A DNA stretch of 64,000 nt, from positions 2,728,001 through 2,792,000 of the forward strand of contig CAWCGU010000006.1 of the NCBI GenBank assembly GCA_963795195.1, in the 5' to 3' direction. Under the pieces are notes generated by a model, which was not told where the DNA came from, ran no database searches, and worked only from the letters and a program-made list of their open reading frames with translations. Numbering within the stretch: the stretch's first letter is position 1; each line of letters starts with the position of its first letter. The stretch is from CAWCGU01 sp963795195 (GTDB taxonomy: Bacteria > Actinomycetota > Thermoleophilia > Solirubrobacterales > 70-9). Positions 25,416 to 34,522 of the stretch are shown here, piece after piece. The translations under genes were made by a program, and so were the position numbers.

Positions 25416-26298
25416 ATGACCGACAGCGACAGTCTGGCCGAGGGCTTCGATGCCCTCCGTGCTCATCTTCGCGCGGTCGCCTATCGAATGCTGGGTTCGA
25501 CCGGCGAAGCGGAAGATGCCGTTCAGGAGGCCTGGCTGCGGCTGAACCGCGCTGACGGCGGCGAGGTCGAAGATCTACGGGCCTGGCTGACGACCGTTGT
25601 CGCCAGGGTCAGTCTCGACATGCTGCGCTCTCGCCGCAGTCGGCGTGAGGAGTCACTCGGCCCGCATCTGCCCGAGCCGATCGTGACCGTTGACGATGGG
25701 GGAGACCCCGAGTACGAATTGCTGCTCGCCGATTCGATGGGTCTGGCGCTGCTGGTGGTGTTGGAGACTCTGAGCCCGGCGGAGCGACTCGCCTTCGTGC
25801 TCCACGACATCTTCGCTGTGCCGTTCGACGAGATCGCCTCGATCGTTGACCGTTCGCCCGACGCGGCACGCCAGCTCGCCAGTCGCGGCCGACGCCGGAT
25901 TCGCGACGCGGCGCCCGACGCAGACCCTGATCGCGCCGGTCAGCGCGAGGTGGTCGACGCCTTCCTCGTGGCAGCCAGGGAGGGGGACTTCGAAGCTCTC
26001 CTCGGCATCCTCGATCCCAGATGTTGTGTTCCGCGTCGACCGCGGGCCCGACAGCGAGCTGACCGGAGTGCTGCACGGGGCAGAGCAGGTGGCGCGCCGC
26101 GCGCTCGGCTTCAACCGTCTCGCGCCGGCGGCGAGGCGGGTGCTCGTCAACGGCGCCCCAGGGTTCCTCGTCATTCAGCGCGGGCAGCCGTTCGCGGTGG
26201 CGAGTCTGACCGTCAGCGGCGGCCGCGTGGCCGAGGTCAACCTGCTCGCCGACCCTGCGCGGCTGCGGGAACTCGACCTCCCGGAGTTCGACAGTTGA
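25416..26298 (+). pseudogene. ECF41/SigJ-type sigma factor with SnoaL-like C-terminal domain, one frameshift
   Basis: Residues 1-200 are an intact sigma core: AYRMLGSTGEAEDAVQEAWL (region 2), the LPEP linker motif, and ERLAFVLHDIFAVPFDEIA (region 4). These are hallmarks of the ECF41 group. In this group an NTF2/SnoaL-like domain follows and modulates activity. Here that domain (DVVFRVDRGPDSELTGVLHG to LRELDLPEFDS) is in the next frame. Removing one C from the CCC at 26016-26018 joins them into a normal protein of about 293 residues. Without correction the protein would end in Arg-rich nonsense. A sequencing indel or a recent mutation fits. AAGGAGATGTGAC supplies a good ribosome site. Confidence 0.85.
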
Positions 26299-26332
26299 GC
26301 CGCGATCCGCTGCTAAATTTGTGAAACACCGC

Positions 26333-26406
26333 CGCGGGGTGGAGCAGTCAGGTAGCTCGCCGGGCTCATAACCCGGAGGTCGCAGGTTCAAATCCTGCCC
26401 CCGCTA
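26333..26406 (+). tRNA. Initiator tRNA-fMet (anticodon CAT)
   Basis: 74 bases without CCA. The first base (C) does not pair with position 72 (T), the anticodon stem has the three G:C pairs typical of initiators (CCGGG-CTCATAA-CCCGG), and the T arm is GCAGG-TTCAAAT-CCTGC. The 3' half of this gene recurs as fragments at 47.04, 48.80 and 58.84 kb, so it appears to be an integration site. Confidence 0.95.
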
Positions 26407-26411
26407 CTCCC

Positions 26412-26437
26412 GGAAAGCCCTCTACGGAGGGCTTTCC
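26412..26437 (+). terminator. Hairpin terminator of tRNA-fMet
   Basis: A perfect 11-base-pair stem GGAAAGCCCTC/GAGGGCTTTCC with a TACG tetraloop, five bases after the tRNA. Confidence 0.8.
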
Positions 26438-26616
26438 TCGTTCAGGGGCTCTGGCGGAGGGTCAAGCGATTCCAGAACTGCTACTGGATTGCTACTGGGC
26501 GCCAGCGCGGGAGTTTGACTTCACGCCTGCGTGGGCGCGTATTGAAGGAGGGTCGCGCTCGTTCCGCTTTGCATGGGGAGGAGGCGTCCGGGACCGCTGC
26601 GCGCTCGCTTCCGCTT

Positions 26617-26859
26617 TCACGCGAAAGCGGAACTCCGCCTAGATGAATCGCTCAGTGCCCCTCCGCATGGGGAGGCACACGACCGGCCCAAGCCAGTGTG
26701 GCGCACGCCTACTGGCTCCTCGGTAGCAAACCGCGCCAACCATCGACGGGCTGCGGCTTCGTACCGGGGGTGCCGATCATCGGCCAGCAGGAGACAAAGT
26801 GCGAGCGCGTCGTCGAGACGAACTACCGGGAGTTCGGTCACTGCCGCCATTGCCTTCAT
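26617..26859 (-). CDS. Small hypothetical protein, possibly truncated
   Basis: 80 residues. The first 50 residues (VVRLDDALALCLLLADDRHP, AAARRWLARFATEEP) resemble a small protein that I recall being common beside mobile elements and recombinase relics in actinobacteria, where it continues with another Ala/Leu helix. Here the remainder (Ser/Arg-rich) looks out of frame, so the gene is probably damaged. The rest of the 26438-27070 interval holds no other convincing gene. Confidence 0.35.
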   Translation of the reverse strand: MKAMAAVTELPVVRLDDALALCLLLADDRHPRYEAAARRWLARFATEEPVGVRHTGLGRSCASPCGGALSDSSRRSSAFA

Positions 26860-26914
26860 CGCTCGGCCAGCCTCAAGCGCTCGACGGAAGCCAGGTGGTA
26901 CCCGAGCACTCGGG

Positions 26915-26970
26915 TCGCGAAGATTTGAACCAGCGACCTTTCGGCCCCCAGCCGACGAACGCTTAAACGT
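26915..26970 (-). other. Possible decayed 3' half of a tRNA-Pro (GGG)
   Basis: On the minus strand the sequence reads an anticodon-like arm CGG-CTGGGGG-CCG followed by GGTCGCTGGTTCAAATC, like the 3' half of tRNA-Pro. Stems are imperfect and no 5' half exists. This would fit a leftover attachment-site fragment, but chance similarity is not excluded. Confidence 0.3.
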
Positions 26971-27070
26971 AAATCGGTTTAGGCGCGGCTGCGGTGTCCC
27001 ATGTGAAACTCTACGATGGCCAAGGATTCTCCGTCCGGAGGATCACTAGGGGCCACAGAGAGGGGCACGA

Positions 27071-27481
27071 ATGCAGAGAACACTCGGTCGCGTGCTCGCA
27101 GTCGCAGCGACGTTGGCAGCGACAGGCGGGATCATGCTCGCAGCAGCGTCGTCGGCGTCGGCGACCGGAACGTGCGTGCTTGGCCATTGCGTGGACGTGA
27201 CGGCCGGCCCGTCTTCGGCCAGCGTAACCGTCGACGGCGTCAGCAGCGGTTACGCAACGTGCCCCGACCTAACGTGCGGAGGTCGGCCCTCCATTGGCGT
27301 CTCCCTCGCCAACGGGACCGCGACAGCCCACGTCGTGGGGGGTCCGACGCTCACGGCCGCGCAGGTCGCAGCCGCCGGGCACAACGTCGTCGTCTACCGC
27401 GCCTTCGGCGGGTGGATCGGGGCGTCCGTCGACAGTCAGAACATCGGGCCCGTCCGGGCCTGCCCGCCGGTCTGCAACTGA
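27071..27481 (+). CDS. Small secreted protein with disulfide-rich mature domain
   Basis: 136 residues. The signal peptide (LGRVLAVAATLAATGGIMLA, cleavage near ASA) is followed by a mature domain of about 100 residues with Cys pairs in GTCVLGHCVDV, YATCPDLTCGG and VRACPPVCN. Six Cys suggest three disulfides. A strong terminator follows 26 bases after the stop, so the gene is a single transcription unit. No family is recognised. Confidence 0.7.
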   Translation: MQRTLGRVLAVAATLAATGGIMLAAASSASATGTCVLGHCVDVTAGPSSASVTVDGVSSGYATCPDLTCGGRPSIGVSLANGTATAHVVGGPTLTAAQVAAAGHNVVVYRAFGGWIGASVDSQNIGPVRACPPVCN

Positions 27482-27506
27482 GTCACGCGACGCACCGGAC
27501 GCACAG

Positions 27507-27535
27507 AACGGCCCGCGCTAGCGGGCCGTTCTTTT
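27507..27535 (+). terminator. Rho-independent terminator
   Basis: Ten-base-pair stem AACGGCCCGC/GCGGGCCGTT with a GCTA loop followed by CTTTT, directly after the small secreted gene. Confidence 0.88.
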
Positions 27536-27892
27536 AGACATCCAGTACTGGCCTGCTACTCAGGCACTCGACCTCGTTTACCAATGCGTCAAAGCTGAAA
27601 TCGACGACCTGCCTTCTGGTGCCAATCGGGTGGATGGCGCGACCGACAATGCACGGGGAGGAGGGGGCAGGCATCGACCTGCTCCTCGTCGCGCGACGGA
27701 GGAGCGCGGCACGTGTCTGGAAGTTTGCTCTGGTCGTCGTCGCGCAAGATATCCGTAAGGGGATCCCGTAACAAGACACTTCGCAGCTCTGCGGGGTGGC
27801 GGATTGACTGTTATCGCCGGCTCGGGGCGGGTGCTGGAGGGTCGATCCAGAGCCCCGCCCACCCGCGGACGGGGCCCGCCCAGCGGTCTCAC
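27536..27892. other. Gap without recognisable features
   Basis: Frames on both strands here are short and give Arg/Pro-rich sequence without family resemblance. I see nothing that supports a gene or RNA. Confidence 0.5.
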
Positions 27893-28258
27893 TCAGGCGT
27901 CCGGCAGCTCCTGCGGGGCGCGTACCTCGATGCGGCCGCCCAGCGCCTTGGACGCCTGGATCGCCCACCGGACCGCGGCGTCGTGGTCGGCCGCCTCGAT
28001 AACCCAGAAGCCGCCAACGTACTCCGGCGCCTCCACGAACGGTCCGTCCACCACTACGGGCTCGCCGTCCGTGGCGTCGACGGTCTTCGCCGACGACGGC
28101 GGGTGCAGGCCCCCGGCGAACACAAACGCTCCGGACTCCTCCAGGTCGGTGTTGAACCTGTTCACAGCGGCCAACGCAGCCTCCAGGTCGGCCGCGTCCA
28201 TCGAGGCCATGGTCGGCTCCTCGGCTGTGTCGTGGGGGACGGTCAGGAAGAACTGCAT
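27893..28258 (-). CDS. YciI-family (YCII-related, DGPF) protein
   Basis: About 121 residues from ATG 28258, which has AGGAGT nine bases upstream; upstream in-frame sequence is basic and unlike the family. The fold is a ferredoxin-like dimer; the signature VVVDGPFVEAPEYVGGFWVI contains the DGPF motif, followed by AADHDAAVRWAIQASKA and RIEVRAPQEL. Such proteins are often encoded beside ECF sigma factors of the SigI/ECF42 group; none is adjacent here. Enzymatic role unknown. Confidence 0.85.
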   Translation of the reverse strand: MQFFLTVPHDTAEEPTMASMDAADLEAALAAVNRFNTDLEESGAFVFAGGLHPPSSAKTVDATDGEPVVVDGPFVEAPEYVGGFWVIEAADHDAAVRWAIQASKALGGRIEVRAPQELPDA

Positions 28259-28547
28259 CAGTCGCGACTCCTTTTTTCGTGCTTTATAGGCGAACTGTCT
28301 CACTTGAGTCAGTTCGACGTTTCCTCCCCCTTTTGACCGCCAGGCAGTTCGAGATTCATCGGCGCGGAATGCTGGCCGGCCAAGCCATCCCGGATCGCAT
28401 CCCCCGAGCGGGTGCTATCGCCGCCTCGATGGGGGATCGTGAACGGGCCGTCGCGTCGCGACGGCCCGGGCGATCTCGTCACGGAGCTGACCGGTGTTGG
28501 AAACGGCCATGGCGCTAATACTCGGGTCGCCGTGTTTAATGTCGGCG

Positions 28548-29247
28548 ATGGCCACGGAGCGATCAGCGGGCCGCCGTCTGACCGACGCGTTCCTCGCACG
28601 CGATGCGCTGGCGATGGTCGCCGAGCTCGCTCCGGATGCGGTCTTCCACAGCCCGGTGGCCGACTACGAAGGACGCGATCGGATCGAAGCGGTGCTCACA
28701 GCGGTCACCGAGGTCGTGGCCGTGCCGCGGCCCAGCCGAGCTGATCGAGGGCTCCGACGAGACGCTGCTGGCGTTCACCGCCGAGCTCGAGGGCAGCGCC
28801 GGCGACGGCGTCCTGCTGGCGACCGGTGAGCGCGATAGCGCGATCTCGGAGCTGACGCTGATGGTCAGGCCGTTGGCGACGCTCCTCGACGCCGTCGACC
28901 GAATGAAGGTGCTGCTCGGCGTGGCGGGCCCGGCCCGGATCGAGCAGGACGAGCTGCCGGGGAGGTTCGAGGGCGCCGATCACGGCGCGGGCGTGTCGTT
29001 CTTCCTCGCACGGCCGCCGCCCGGCCGCGGGCCAAGCCTGCATCGCCACCCGTACGAGGAGACCTTTGTCGTACACAAGGGCCGGCTCAGCTTCACGATC
29101 GACGGCCAGACGATCGAGGCGGGGGCCGGTCAGATCGTGATCGCGCCGCCCGGTAGCGCGCACAAGTTCGTCAACGTCGGCGACGCGCCCGCCCACCTGA
29201 CCAACATCCATCCGCGCCCGCGGGTCTCGCAGGAGGATCTGGAGTAG
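28548..29247 (+). pseudogene. SnoaL-like domain plus cupin, one frameshift
   Basis: The first frame encodes an NTF2-like N-terminus (LTDAFLARDALAMVAELAPD, HSPVADYEGRDRIEAVLTAV). After the CCC at 28731-28733 the next frame continues the same fold (PAELIEGSDETLLAFTAELE, ISELTLMVRPLATLLDAVDR). It then enters a cupin barrel (GPSLHRHPYEETFVVHKGRL, ITIAPPGSAHKFVN-like) with metal-ligand His. Removing one C restores a protein of about 230 residues. The SnoaL-cupin fusion is plausible, because the linker is short and both parts share one frame after the break. ATG 28539 is an alternative start. Confidence 0.75.
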
Positions 29248-29455
29248 CCGGGCGGTGCGGACCGCCGCTTCCGCTCCACCCAGGTTCGCGCCCCTCTCGC
29301 TCCAGACGACGAGGAGTGCATGGCGCGCTTCTCCACTCTCCTCCTGCCGCGTGAACTTGGCACTCCTGCGCTAAGGAGCAGCGAACGAACAGGGCCCAGA
29401 CCTCGCTCCGGGCCGTGGTCGCGATCTCCGCGCTTGTGTCAGCATCAACGTGCCG

Positions 29456-29693
29456 ATGACGGAGCCCGATCCGCAGCAGCTCTTGACCGCGCTCAGCACC
29501 GAGCATTTCACCCTCCAGGGTGCCCGGTCGCAGACCATGAGCGAGAGTTTCGGCGCGCGCTTCGATTTACGTGTTCGCTGTCTCGAGCGCCCCGGTCGCC
29601 CTCGGCTTCATCGGCCAAGTCTCTGACCTCGGCGACGTGTTCAACGTCTTCGCCCTCACGGTGCTGCCGAACGTCGGGCGAGCAGGCTCCTGA
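29456..29693 (+). pseudogene. N-terminal fragment of a membrane protein, frameshifted and truncated
   Basis: ATG 29456 begins MTEPDPQQLLTALSTEHFTL. After the TTT at 29548-29550 the next frame reads RASIYVFAVSSAPVALGFIG with FNVFALTVLPN, a membrane segment, and stops at 29691. Many actinobacteria encode a longer protein starting this way (HFTLQGARSQTMSES then membrane helices), as I recall; only its first third is present here. Confidence 0.5.
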
Positions 29694-29700
29694 TGAGTGG

Positions 29701-29943
29701 GTGTCGCTTAACCCCCTCAGGCAATTTAGTCACGAGCTCCGAAGAAGCGTCGATCCGAACACCATGGCGTTTCGCAAGCGGGAGATGGCGGCCGACCTAA
29801 TTCAGTTTCTCAACGAGCAGATCGGTCGCCGCGGCACGTCGGGGTCTGGCACGAGGTCATGTCCGGACTGCGCGGAAACGATAAAAGCCGCAGCACGGGT
29901 TTGTCGCTACTGCGGCGCCCGCCTCGATTCCGACGCGAATTGA
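29701..29943 (+). CDS. Small C-terminal zinc-ribbon protein, possibly a fragment
   Basis: 80 residues from GTG 29701 (ATG 29764 also in frame). The last 30 residues are a zinc ribbon, SCPDCAETIKAAARVCRYCG, with two CxxC pairs, of the type found at the end of many membrane or mechanosensitive proteins. The N-terminal part has no domain I recognise. It may be the tail of a larger protein cut by recombination, since the att-like repeat begins eight bases after the stop. Confidence 0.45.
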   Translation: MSLNPLRQFSHELRRSVDPNTMAFRKREMAADLIQFLNEQIGRRGTSGSGTRSCPDCAETIKAAARVCRYCGARLDSDAN

Positions 29944-29950
29944 CGAACCA

Positions 29951-30050
29951 AGCGTGACCGCTCGACTATCCGTGGGTGGTAGCGAGAGACAAATCGGGCC
30001 CCCGCTATGTCTCTCGTTACCACGCTCGAGCCCTCCGCAAGGAGGGTTTC
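29951..30050 (+). repeat. Att-like dispersed repeat, copy A (full form)
   Basis: Contains the family core GGTGGTAGCGAGAGACAAAT then CGGGCC. The right part forms an inverted repeat (GGTAGCGAGAGACA with TGTCTCTCGTTACC, 16 bases apart), followed by a small hairpin CCCTCC-GCAA-GGAGGG-TTT. On the minus strand it coincides with the 3' end of a recombinase relic. Confidence 0.8.
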
Positions 30051-30770
30051 TGCGTTTTGGAAGGAATCAGCGACCGCTTGCGACACCGTGGCTGAGATTT
30101 CGACCCGGTGTTCGACCTTGTCGTAGGCGATCTGAAGGTCGAAGGCCTGGAAGGTCTGACGCTTGACGGCGGCGGGTGCATCCCTCAAAGCCTGGCTGAG
30201 GTCAGGCAGGCGAGGCGCGCTGAGAGTTCCTCATCTTTAGCCTCCAGCTGGCCGGCGCTGAGGCTGGCCAGGGCATCCCAAGCCCTTCCTTCTCGCCCCG
30301 GAGTTCCCCGAGCTGCTTAGCGAGCTTGTCAAGTCGCATCGGCCCGAGGATCCGTTGCTCGAAGAAGCGCAGCACCAGGCGCTCCAGCCAGTCCTCTCGG
30401 ACGCTGATCCATTTCTGCCCGGCGTGAGCCTCAAGTCCGGCGGTGTCGCCGTAGTTCAGCGAGTAGCCGCAGGAGTAGTTCTCGAAGCGAGCCTGGGCGG
30501 CCTCGTAGACCTCATCCGCGACGATCGGCAGGTGGGCTTCCTCATGGACCACCCACTCCTCCCGTGCCCGACGGCAGGCGCCGCCCCCTGAGTGCTTGGC
30601 CTCTGCGAAGTCGAGTCGATTCCACACAGAGCGCCGGTGTAGACCGGGTTCCGGAGCATCGCCCGGACGCTCGACCCTGCCCAGTACCCGCGGACGTTGC
30701 GGGCCGAATCGACGTGGCTGGGGCACGGGGGGCCGCCGGGCAAGTCGAACCTACGGCGGCGGGGCGGTGG
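29960..30770 (-). pseudogene. Large serine recombinase, C-terminal relic 1
   Basis: Three frames on the minus strand together give the C-terminal half of a large serine recombinase. The recombinase-domain end reads SARNVRGYWAGSSVRAMLRN with PVYTGAL. A linker follows (WNRLDFAEAKHSGGGACRRA, EEWVVHEEAHLPIVADEVYE), then the zinc-ribbon/coiled-coil region (RFFEQRILGPMRLDKLAKQL). The tail reads QTFQAFDLQIAYDKVEHRVE, ISATVSQAVADSFQNAETL and ARFVSRYHPRI. The catalytic resolvase domain is missing and at least two frame changes occur. The last 30 codons lie inside repeat copy A. Confidence 0.8.
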
Positions 30771-31066
30771 AGAGGCACGACTTTGGTCCCCTCGAGTTGA
30801 TGCGGGTCGGGAAGCTGCTCTGCGATCTCATGAGTCTCCAGGAGATCTCCAGCGACGAGAAGGACGGAGTCCGTCGACTTCTCGGTGGCGACGCGCGTAC
30901 CGCGGTCTGTGGAACGGCTCAGACGCGCTTCGCGTGGGCGTTCTCAAGCATTGACATCCGCGCCGCTGATTTGTAGGGTTGCAACCAAGGGGGCACCGAA
31001 CGCGTTCGGGCTGATGTCCCAGTCGAAGCACAGACGAGGGATTTCGGTGAGGGAAGACGGAGCCAG

Positions 31067-34000
31067 TTGAGAACGGGGCATCGGCGGCGGGCTTTCCTCG
31101 TATCCCTTCTTTGTCTATCGATCCTGCCCCAGTTCGGCGAGGCTGCCGAACCAAAATTTCAGCTTCCAGCACAGGAGGTGGTCGCCCCTGGGCTGATTAC
31201 GGTCCTGGGCCCCCGCGACAACGGGTTGGTGCGGGGCGATTCGGTGCGGGTGGCGGTACGCCTCAAGCCGCGGGCGAGGGGATTCGAGGCGAGGCTCAAC
31301 ACACGCGACGTGACCAGCCGCTTCAAGAGTTCCGGCGATGGCGTCAGGGTAGCCAGGATCTCCCGTGGAAAGATCCTCAGGTACGGCCTCAACAGCCTGA
31401 CGATCGAAGCTCAGAATGCCACCGGTGCGTCCGACTTCGTGGGCAGGTCGTTCACCCTGGCGCGGCGCACCCCCGGCTTGCTGTCGGCGCCGAACGCGGT
31501 GAGCAATATCGTCAGCGGCCGCCAGAACCTGTCTCTGATTTTCAGGGACCCGCGAGCTCTCGTTCGCATCTACCTCAATGGGCGCCGGATCGACAATCCG
31601 CTCGCCGACTACGGACGTCGGCGCTCGATGCCGGTCGATGCCGACGAGGGTCTTCGATTCGGTCGCAACGACTTGGCGCTGGTCGCATTCGTGCCCGACC
31701 GCGGTACCTACGACACCGAAAGTCACGTTTTTCAAGTGGCGCGCCGAGCGCCGATTCCCTCGGCTGGACCTGACCACCTGGTTCGCATCGGTGAAACGGT
31801 CCAGCTCACCGGTGCACGGTCCATTCCTACCGGCAAGCGCTCGAAGCTGGAGTACCGCTGGAAGATTGTGGACAAGCCCGCGGGATCACTCCTTAGTTTC
31901 GACGGCAGCTCGACCGAAACTCCGACGCTCACGCCAGAAGTCCCGGGGCAGTACCGGGTACGGCTGAAGCTGATCGAGACGCCACGTGGCAGGTCGGCGA
32001 AGCGCGCAACGCTGAGCGCGGTGGACGACGTACTGGTGAGCGCCACCCCCGGCGCTCCGATCGGCGTCCCGATTCAGACAATCGCGCGTTCCGGGGGCGG
32101 AGTAGGAGTCTCGCTCGGCGCTCCTTGCAACGTCACCTATCCAGCCCAGCCAGGCGCCGCTCTGCAGATGGTGGCGCTCGATCGAACCACGCTCGAATGC
32201 CCACAGCCGGGCCAGCCGGGCGCCGTCAACAACTCGTACTTGGGAACCGACGCCGACACCCAGAAGCTGGAGAACGACGTCGGCAATCTGGGCAATTCGA
32301 GCTTGGTGATCATCACCTCACCCGCAGATGGAGCCATCGCCCCCGTCGCCGATCAAGCTGCGCTCAACAACCTGAACGCCGCCCTGAAGACGATCGGAGC
32401 GGAGAGCCTGCCCGCCAATGTCGCCACCACAGCGACACCGTGTCCCCAGCAGACGGGAATCTGCTCGAACTTTTCGGCCATCGGCGTTCCCGGCATGCTC
32501 GACGTCAACAACAACCCGGTCTGTTGCCCGGCCGATATCAACCCGGGCCTTACTCTGATCAGCAACGACGGGTCGACGCACACGGGTCTGGCCGGGTATC
32601 TGCAAGCGCCGACGAGCGGAGGATTCACGTTCGTCTCGGGCGACTATGTCCAGTACGACACAACGGCCGCGGGTAGCGGCCCCGGGCAGGTGGCGGTCAG
32701 CATCGGCGACTGTGACTCGATTCCGGTTCCAAGCAACGCGCCTCCGGCGCCGTGCAAGCTCTACCAAAGCGATGACCTCGGGCCGGTCGTGCCCGGCTTC
32801 TACGTCCTCGTTCTCGACTCCGGCTCGCTGGGGCTCCGGGACCAGGGCACCTTCACCGTGGCGCAGTCGTCGTTCATGGCCGAACTCCTGGCGAAGTACT
32901 CGAGCGACCCTTCGGCGCTGGTCTTCGTTCAGTCAATCGGCGGGCCCGTGCCCCAGGAGGACCCGGGGTGGGATGCCACGGCCGCGCAGCTTGAACTGTT
33001 GGGCGGCAGCTCGTATTACTTCACCAATCTCTTCGGCCCGACCGCGGGGCAGAGCACCGGCTTCGCCCAGGTCGGCATTCCCGGCAAGGCAATGTCGCCT
33101 TACACGAGGGTGGCGAGCCAGGCGTCGGCGGCGCCCGCCGGCACGACCATCACCGGGCAACTCTCCGGTGCGCTGGCGCGCAACCCGCAATCGCGCTTCT
33201 ACCCGCAGAACGCAACTCCTCGAGACGACCAGGACTCCAGCCTGTCATCAACCGTGTACCGGCCCGAGATTCCATGGCCCTACCGCACCGACACCCCGGG
33301 GCACCACTATGTCGCCGCCCAGGGGTGCCTGCTGGCCGCGCTCAATCTCACGATCAGTTCGAAGCTGATCTCGCCGATCGAAGCCAACTACTCGGCCAAC
33401 CGCCAGGGCTATGACTGGAGCACGCTGTCGGGCCGCGTCGCCGCCCTCAGCTACGCCTCTCTGCCTCAGACGGCGGCGTGCACGACCCCGACCTTCACCG
33501 AAATCGACTTCAACACCGTGAGGGATCAGGTTTCGCTCGAACTGGCGGACCTCGGTCAGCTGAACCTGCTGACCGCGAATCTGAAGGCCCCGTTCGACGC
33601 GCTCCTGGCGAGCGGCCCCACCGGGTTCGAGGCCATCGCGAGCCAGATCGCGGCAAATATCCCGCACCCAGGCGACCCGGAAGGGGAGTCCGATCCACTG
33701 GACATCGCTTCGGACCTGCTCCTGCTGTTCGCCTCGATCCCGGACAACCCGGCGGCCGAGGCCGGGGACGCGATCTCGGCGATCCTCGGGCTGGTCGGGG
33801 ATTTCGAGACGACTCCATCAGGCGGGCCGACGTTCGAGTCCGACCTCTTCATCCAGGTGAGCCAGTACGCCAACAGGCTGGAAGGGCTCTACCAGAGCGC
33901 ACTCAACCAGTTCGACCACTTCGGCGACATCATCGCCAGCGACTGGGGCAAGCTTTCGGTGACCGCATACAAGACCGGGACGAACCATCCTTGGTCGTGG

Positions 34001-34522
34001 CCAGAGGGGACAACCGCCAACCTCGTCTCGGGTCTCACGGTCGCGGCCGAGAGGAACGCGTACACCACGTTGTTCCCGACCGGGTTCGACCTGTACCGGG
34101 TGCCGCCGGCCGTCGGTACGAACATCACGCAGCTCCACTGTGTCGATCAGGAGGCGACAAAGAAGACGCCGTTGATCTACCCCTTCAAGAGCGCCCCTCC
34201 GCTCGACACGACCTTCGTCGCTGAGACCGCCGTGACCCCGACCCAGATGCCGTGGGTGTACGCGCTGCCGGACGGCGATGATCCCAATCAGCTGAGCTCC
34301 GACACCTACTTCAACAGCTACGAGGTCTGGCATGGCAGCTACGGCGAACAGACAACGCCGACCGGGGCCCTGATCAATGCGATGTTCGGCGGAACCTCAC
34401 CTCCGCTGGTTCCGCTGGCCTTCCCTGTCGAGGCGTATGACCTTGGCAACCAGAACTCGGTCACGGTGACTGGGGAGCCGATCACGGTAACGAAGGACTC
34501 AAGAGGAGTGTGCAACGGTTGA
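31067..34522 (+). CDS. Giant secreted protein 1 with Ig-like domains
   Basis: 1151 residues starting at TTG 31067 with a signal peptide (AFLVSLLCLSILPQFGEA). Residues 30-160 and 240-330 are Ig/PKD-like (RVAVRLKPRARGFEARLNTR; YRWKIVDKPAGSLLSFDGSS; PGQYRVRLKLIETPRG). Residues 350-1150 are a large domain with Cys pairs (CNVTYPAQPG, CPQQTGIC, VCCPADINPG) and Gly/Ser/Pro-rich segments, for which I know no enzyme signature. The same architecture recurs in the protein at 55400-58747. Likely an extracellular or wall-associated protein. Its stop overlaps the start of the following FG-GAP gene. GGAG lies at 31058. Confidence 0.75.
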   Translation: MRTGHRRRAFLVSLLCLSILPQFGEAAEPKFQLPAQEVVAPGLITVLGPRDNGLVRGDSVRVAVRLKPRARGFEARLNTRDVTSRFKSSGDGVRVARISRGKILRYGLNSLTIEAQNATGASDFVGRSFTLARRTPGLLSAPNAVSNIVSGRQNLSLIFRDPRALVRIYLNGRRIDNPLADYGRRRSMPVDADEGLRFGRNDLALVAFVPDRGTYDTESHVFQVARRAPIPSAGPDHLVRIGETVQLTGARSIPTGKRSKLEYRWKIVDKPAGSLLSFDGSSTETPTLTPEVPGQYRVRLKLIETPRGRSAKRATLSAVDDVLVSATPGAPIGVPIQTIARSGGGVGVSLGAPCNVTYPAQPGAALQMVALDRTTLECPQPGQPGAVNNSYLGTDADTQKLENDVGNLGNSSLVIITSPADGAIAPVADQAALNNLNAALKTIGAESLPANVATTATPCPQQTGICSNFSAIGVPGMLDVNNNPVCCPADINPGLTLISNDGSTHTGLAGYLQAPTSGGFTFVSGDYVQYDTTAAGSGPGQVAVSIGDCDSIPVPSNAPPAPCKLYQSDDLGPVVPGFYVLVLDSGSLGLRDQGTFTVAQSSFMAELLAKYSSDPSALVFVQSIGGPVPQEDPGWDATAAQLELLGGSSYYFTNLFGPTAGQSTGFAQVGIPGKAMSPYTRVASQASAAPAGTTITGQLSGALARNPQSRFYPQNATPRDDQDSSLSSTVYRPEIPWPYRTDTPGHHYVAAQGCLLAALNLTISSKLISPIEANYSANRQGYDWSTLSGRVAALSYASLPQTAACTTPTFTEIDFNTVRDQVSLELADLGQLNLLTANLKAPFDALLASGPTGFEAIASQIAANIPHPGDPEGESDPLDIASDLLLLFASIPDNPAAEAGDAISAILGLVGDFETTPSGGPTFESDLFIQVSQYANRLEGLYQSALNQFDHFGDIIASDWGKLSVTAYKTGTNHPWSWPEGTTANLVSGLTVAAERNAYTTLFPTGFDLYRVPPAVGTNITQLHCVDQEATKKTPLIYPFKSAPPLDTTFVAETAVTPTQMPWVYALPDGDDPNQLSSDTYFNSYEVWHGSYGEQTTPTGALINAMFGGTSPPLVPLAFPVEAYDLGNQNSVTVTGEPITVTKDSRGVCNG

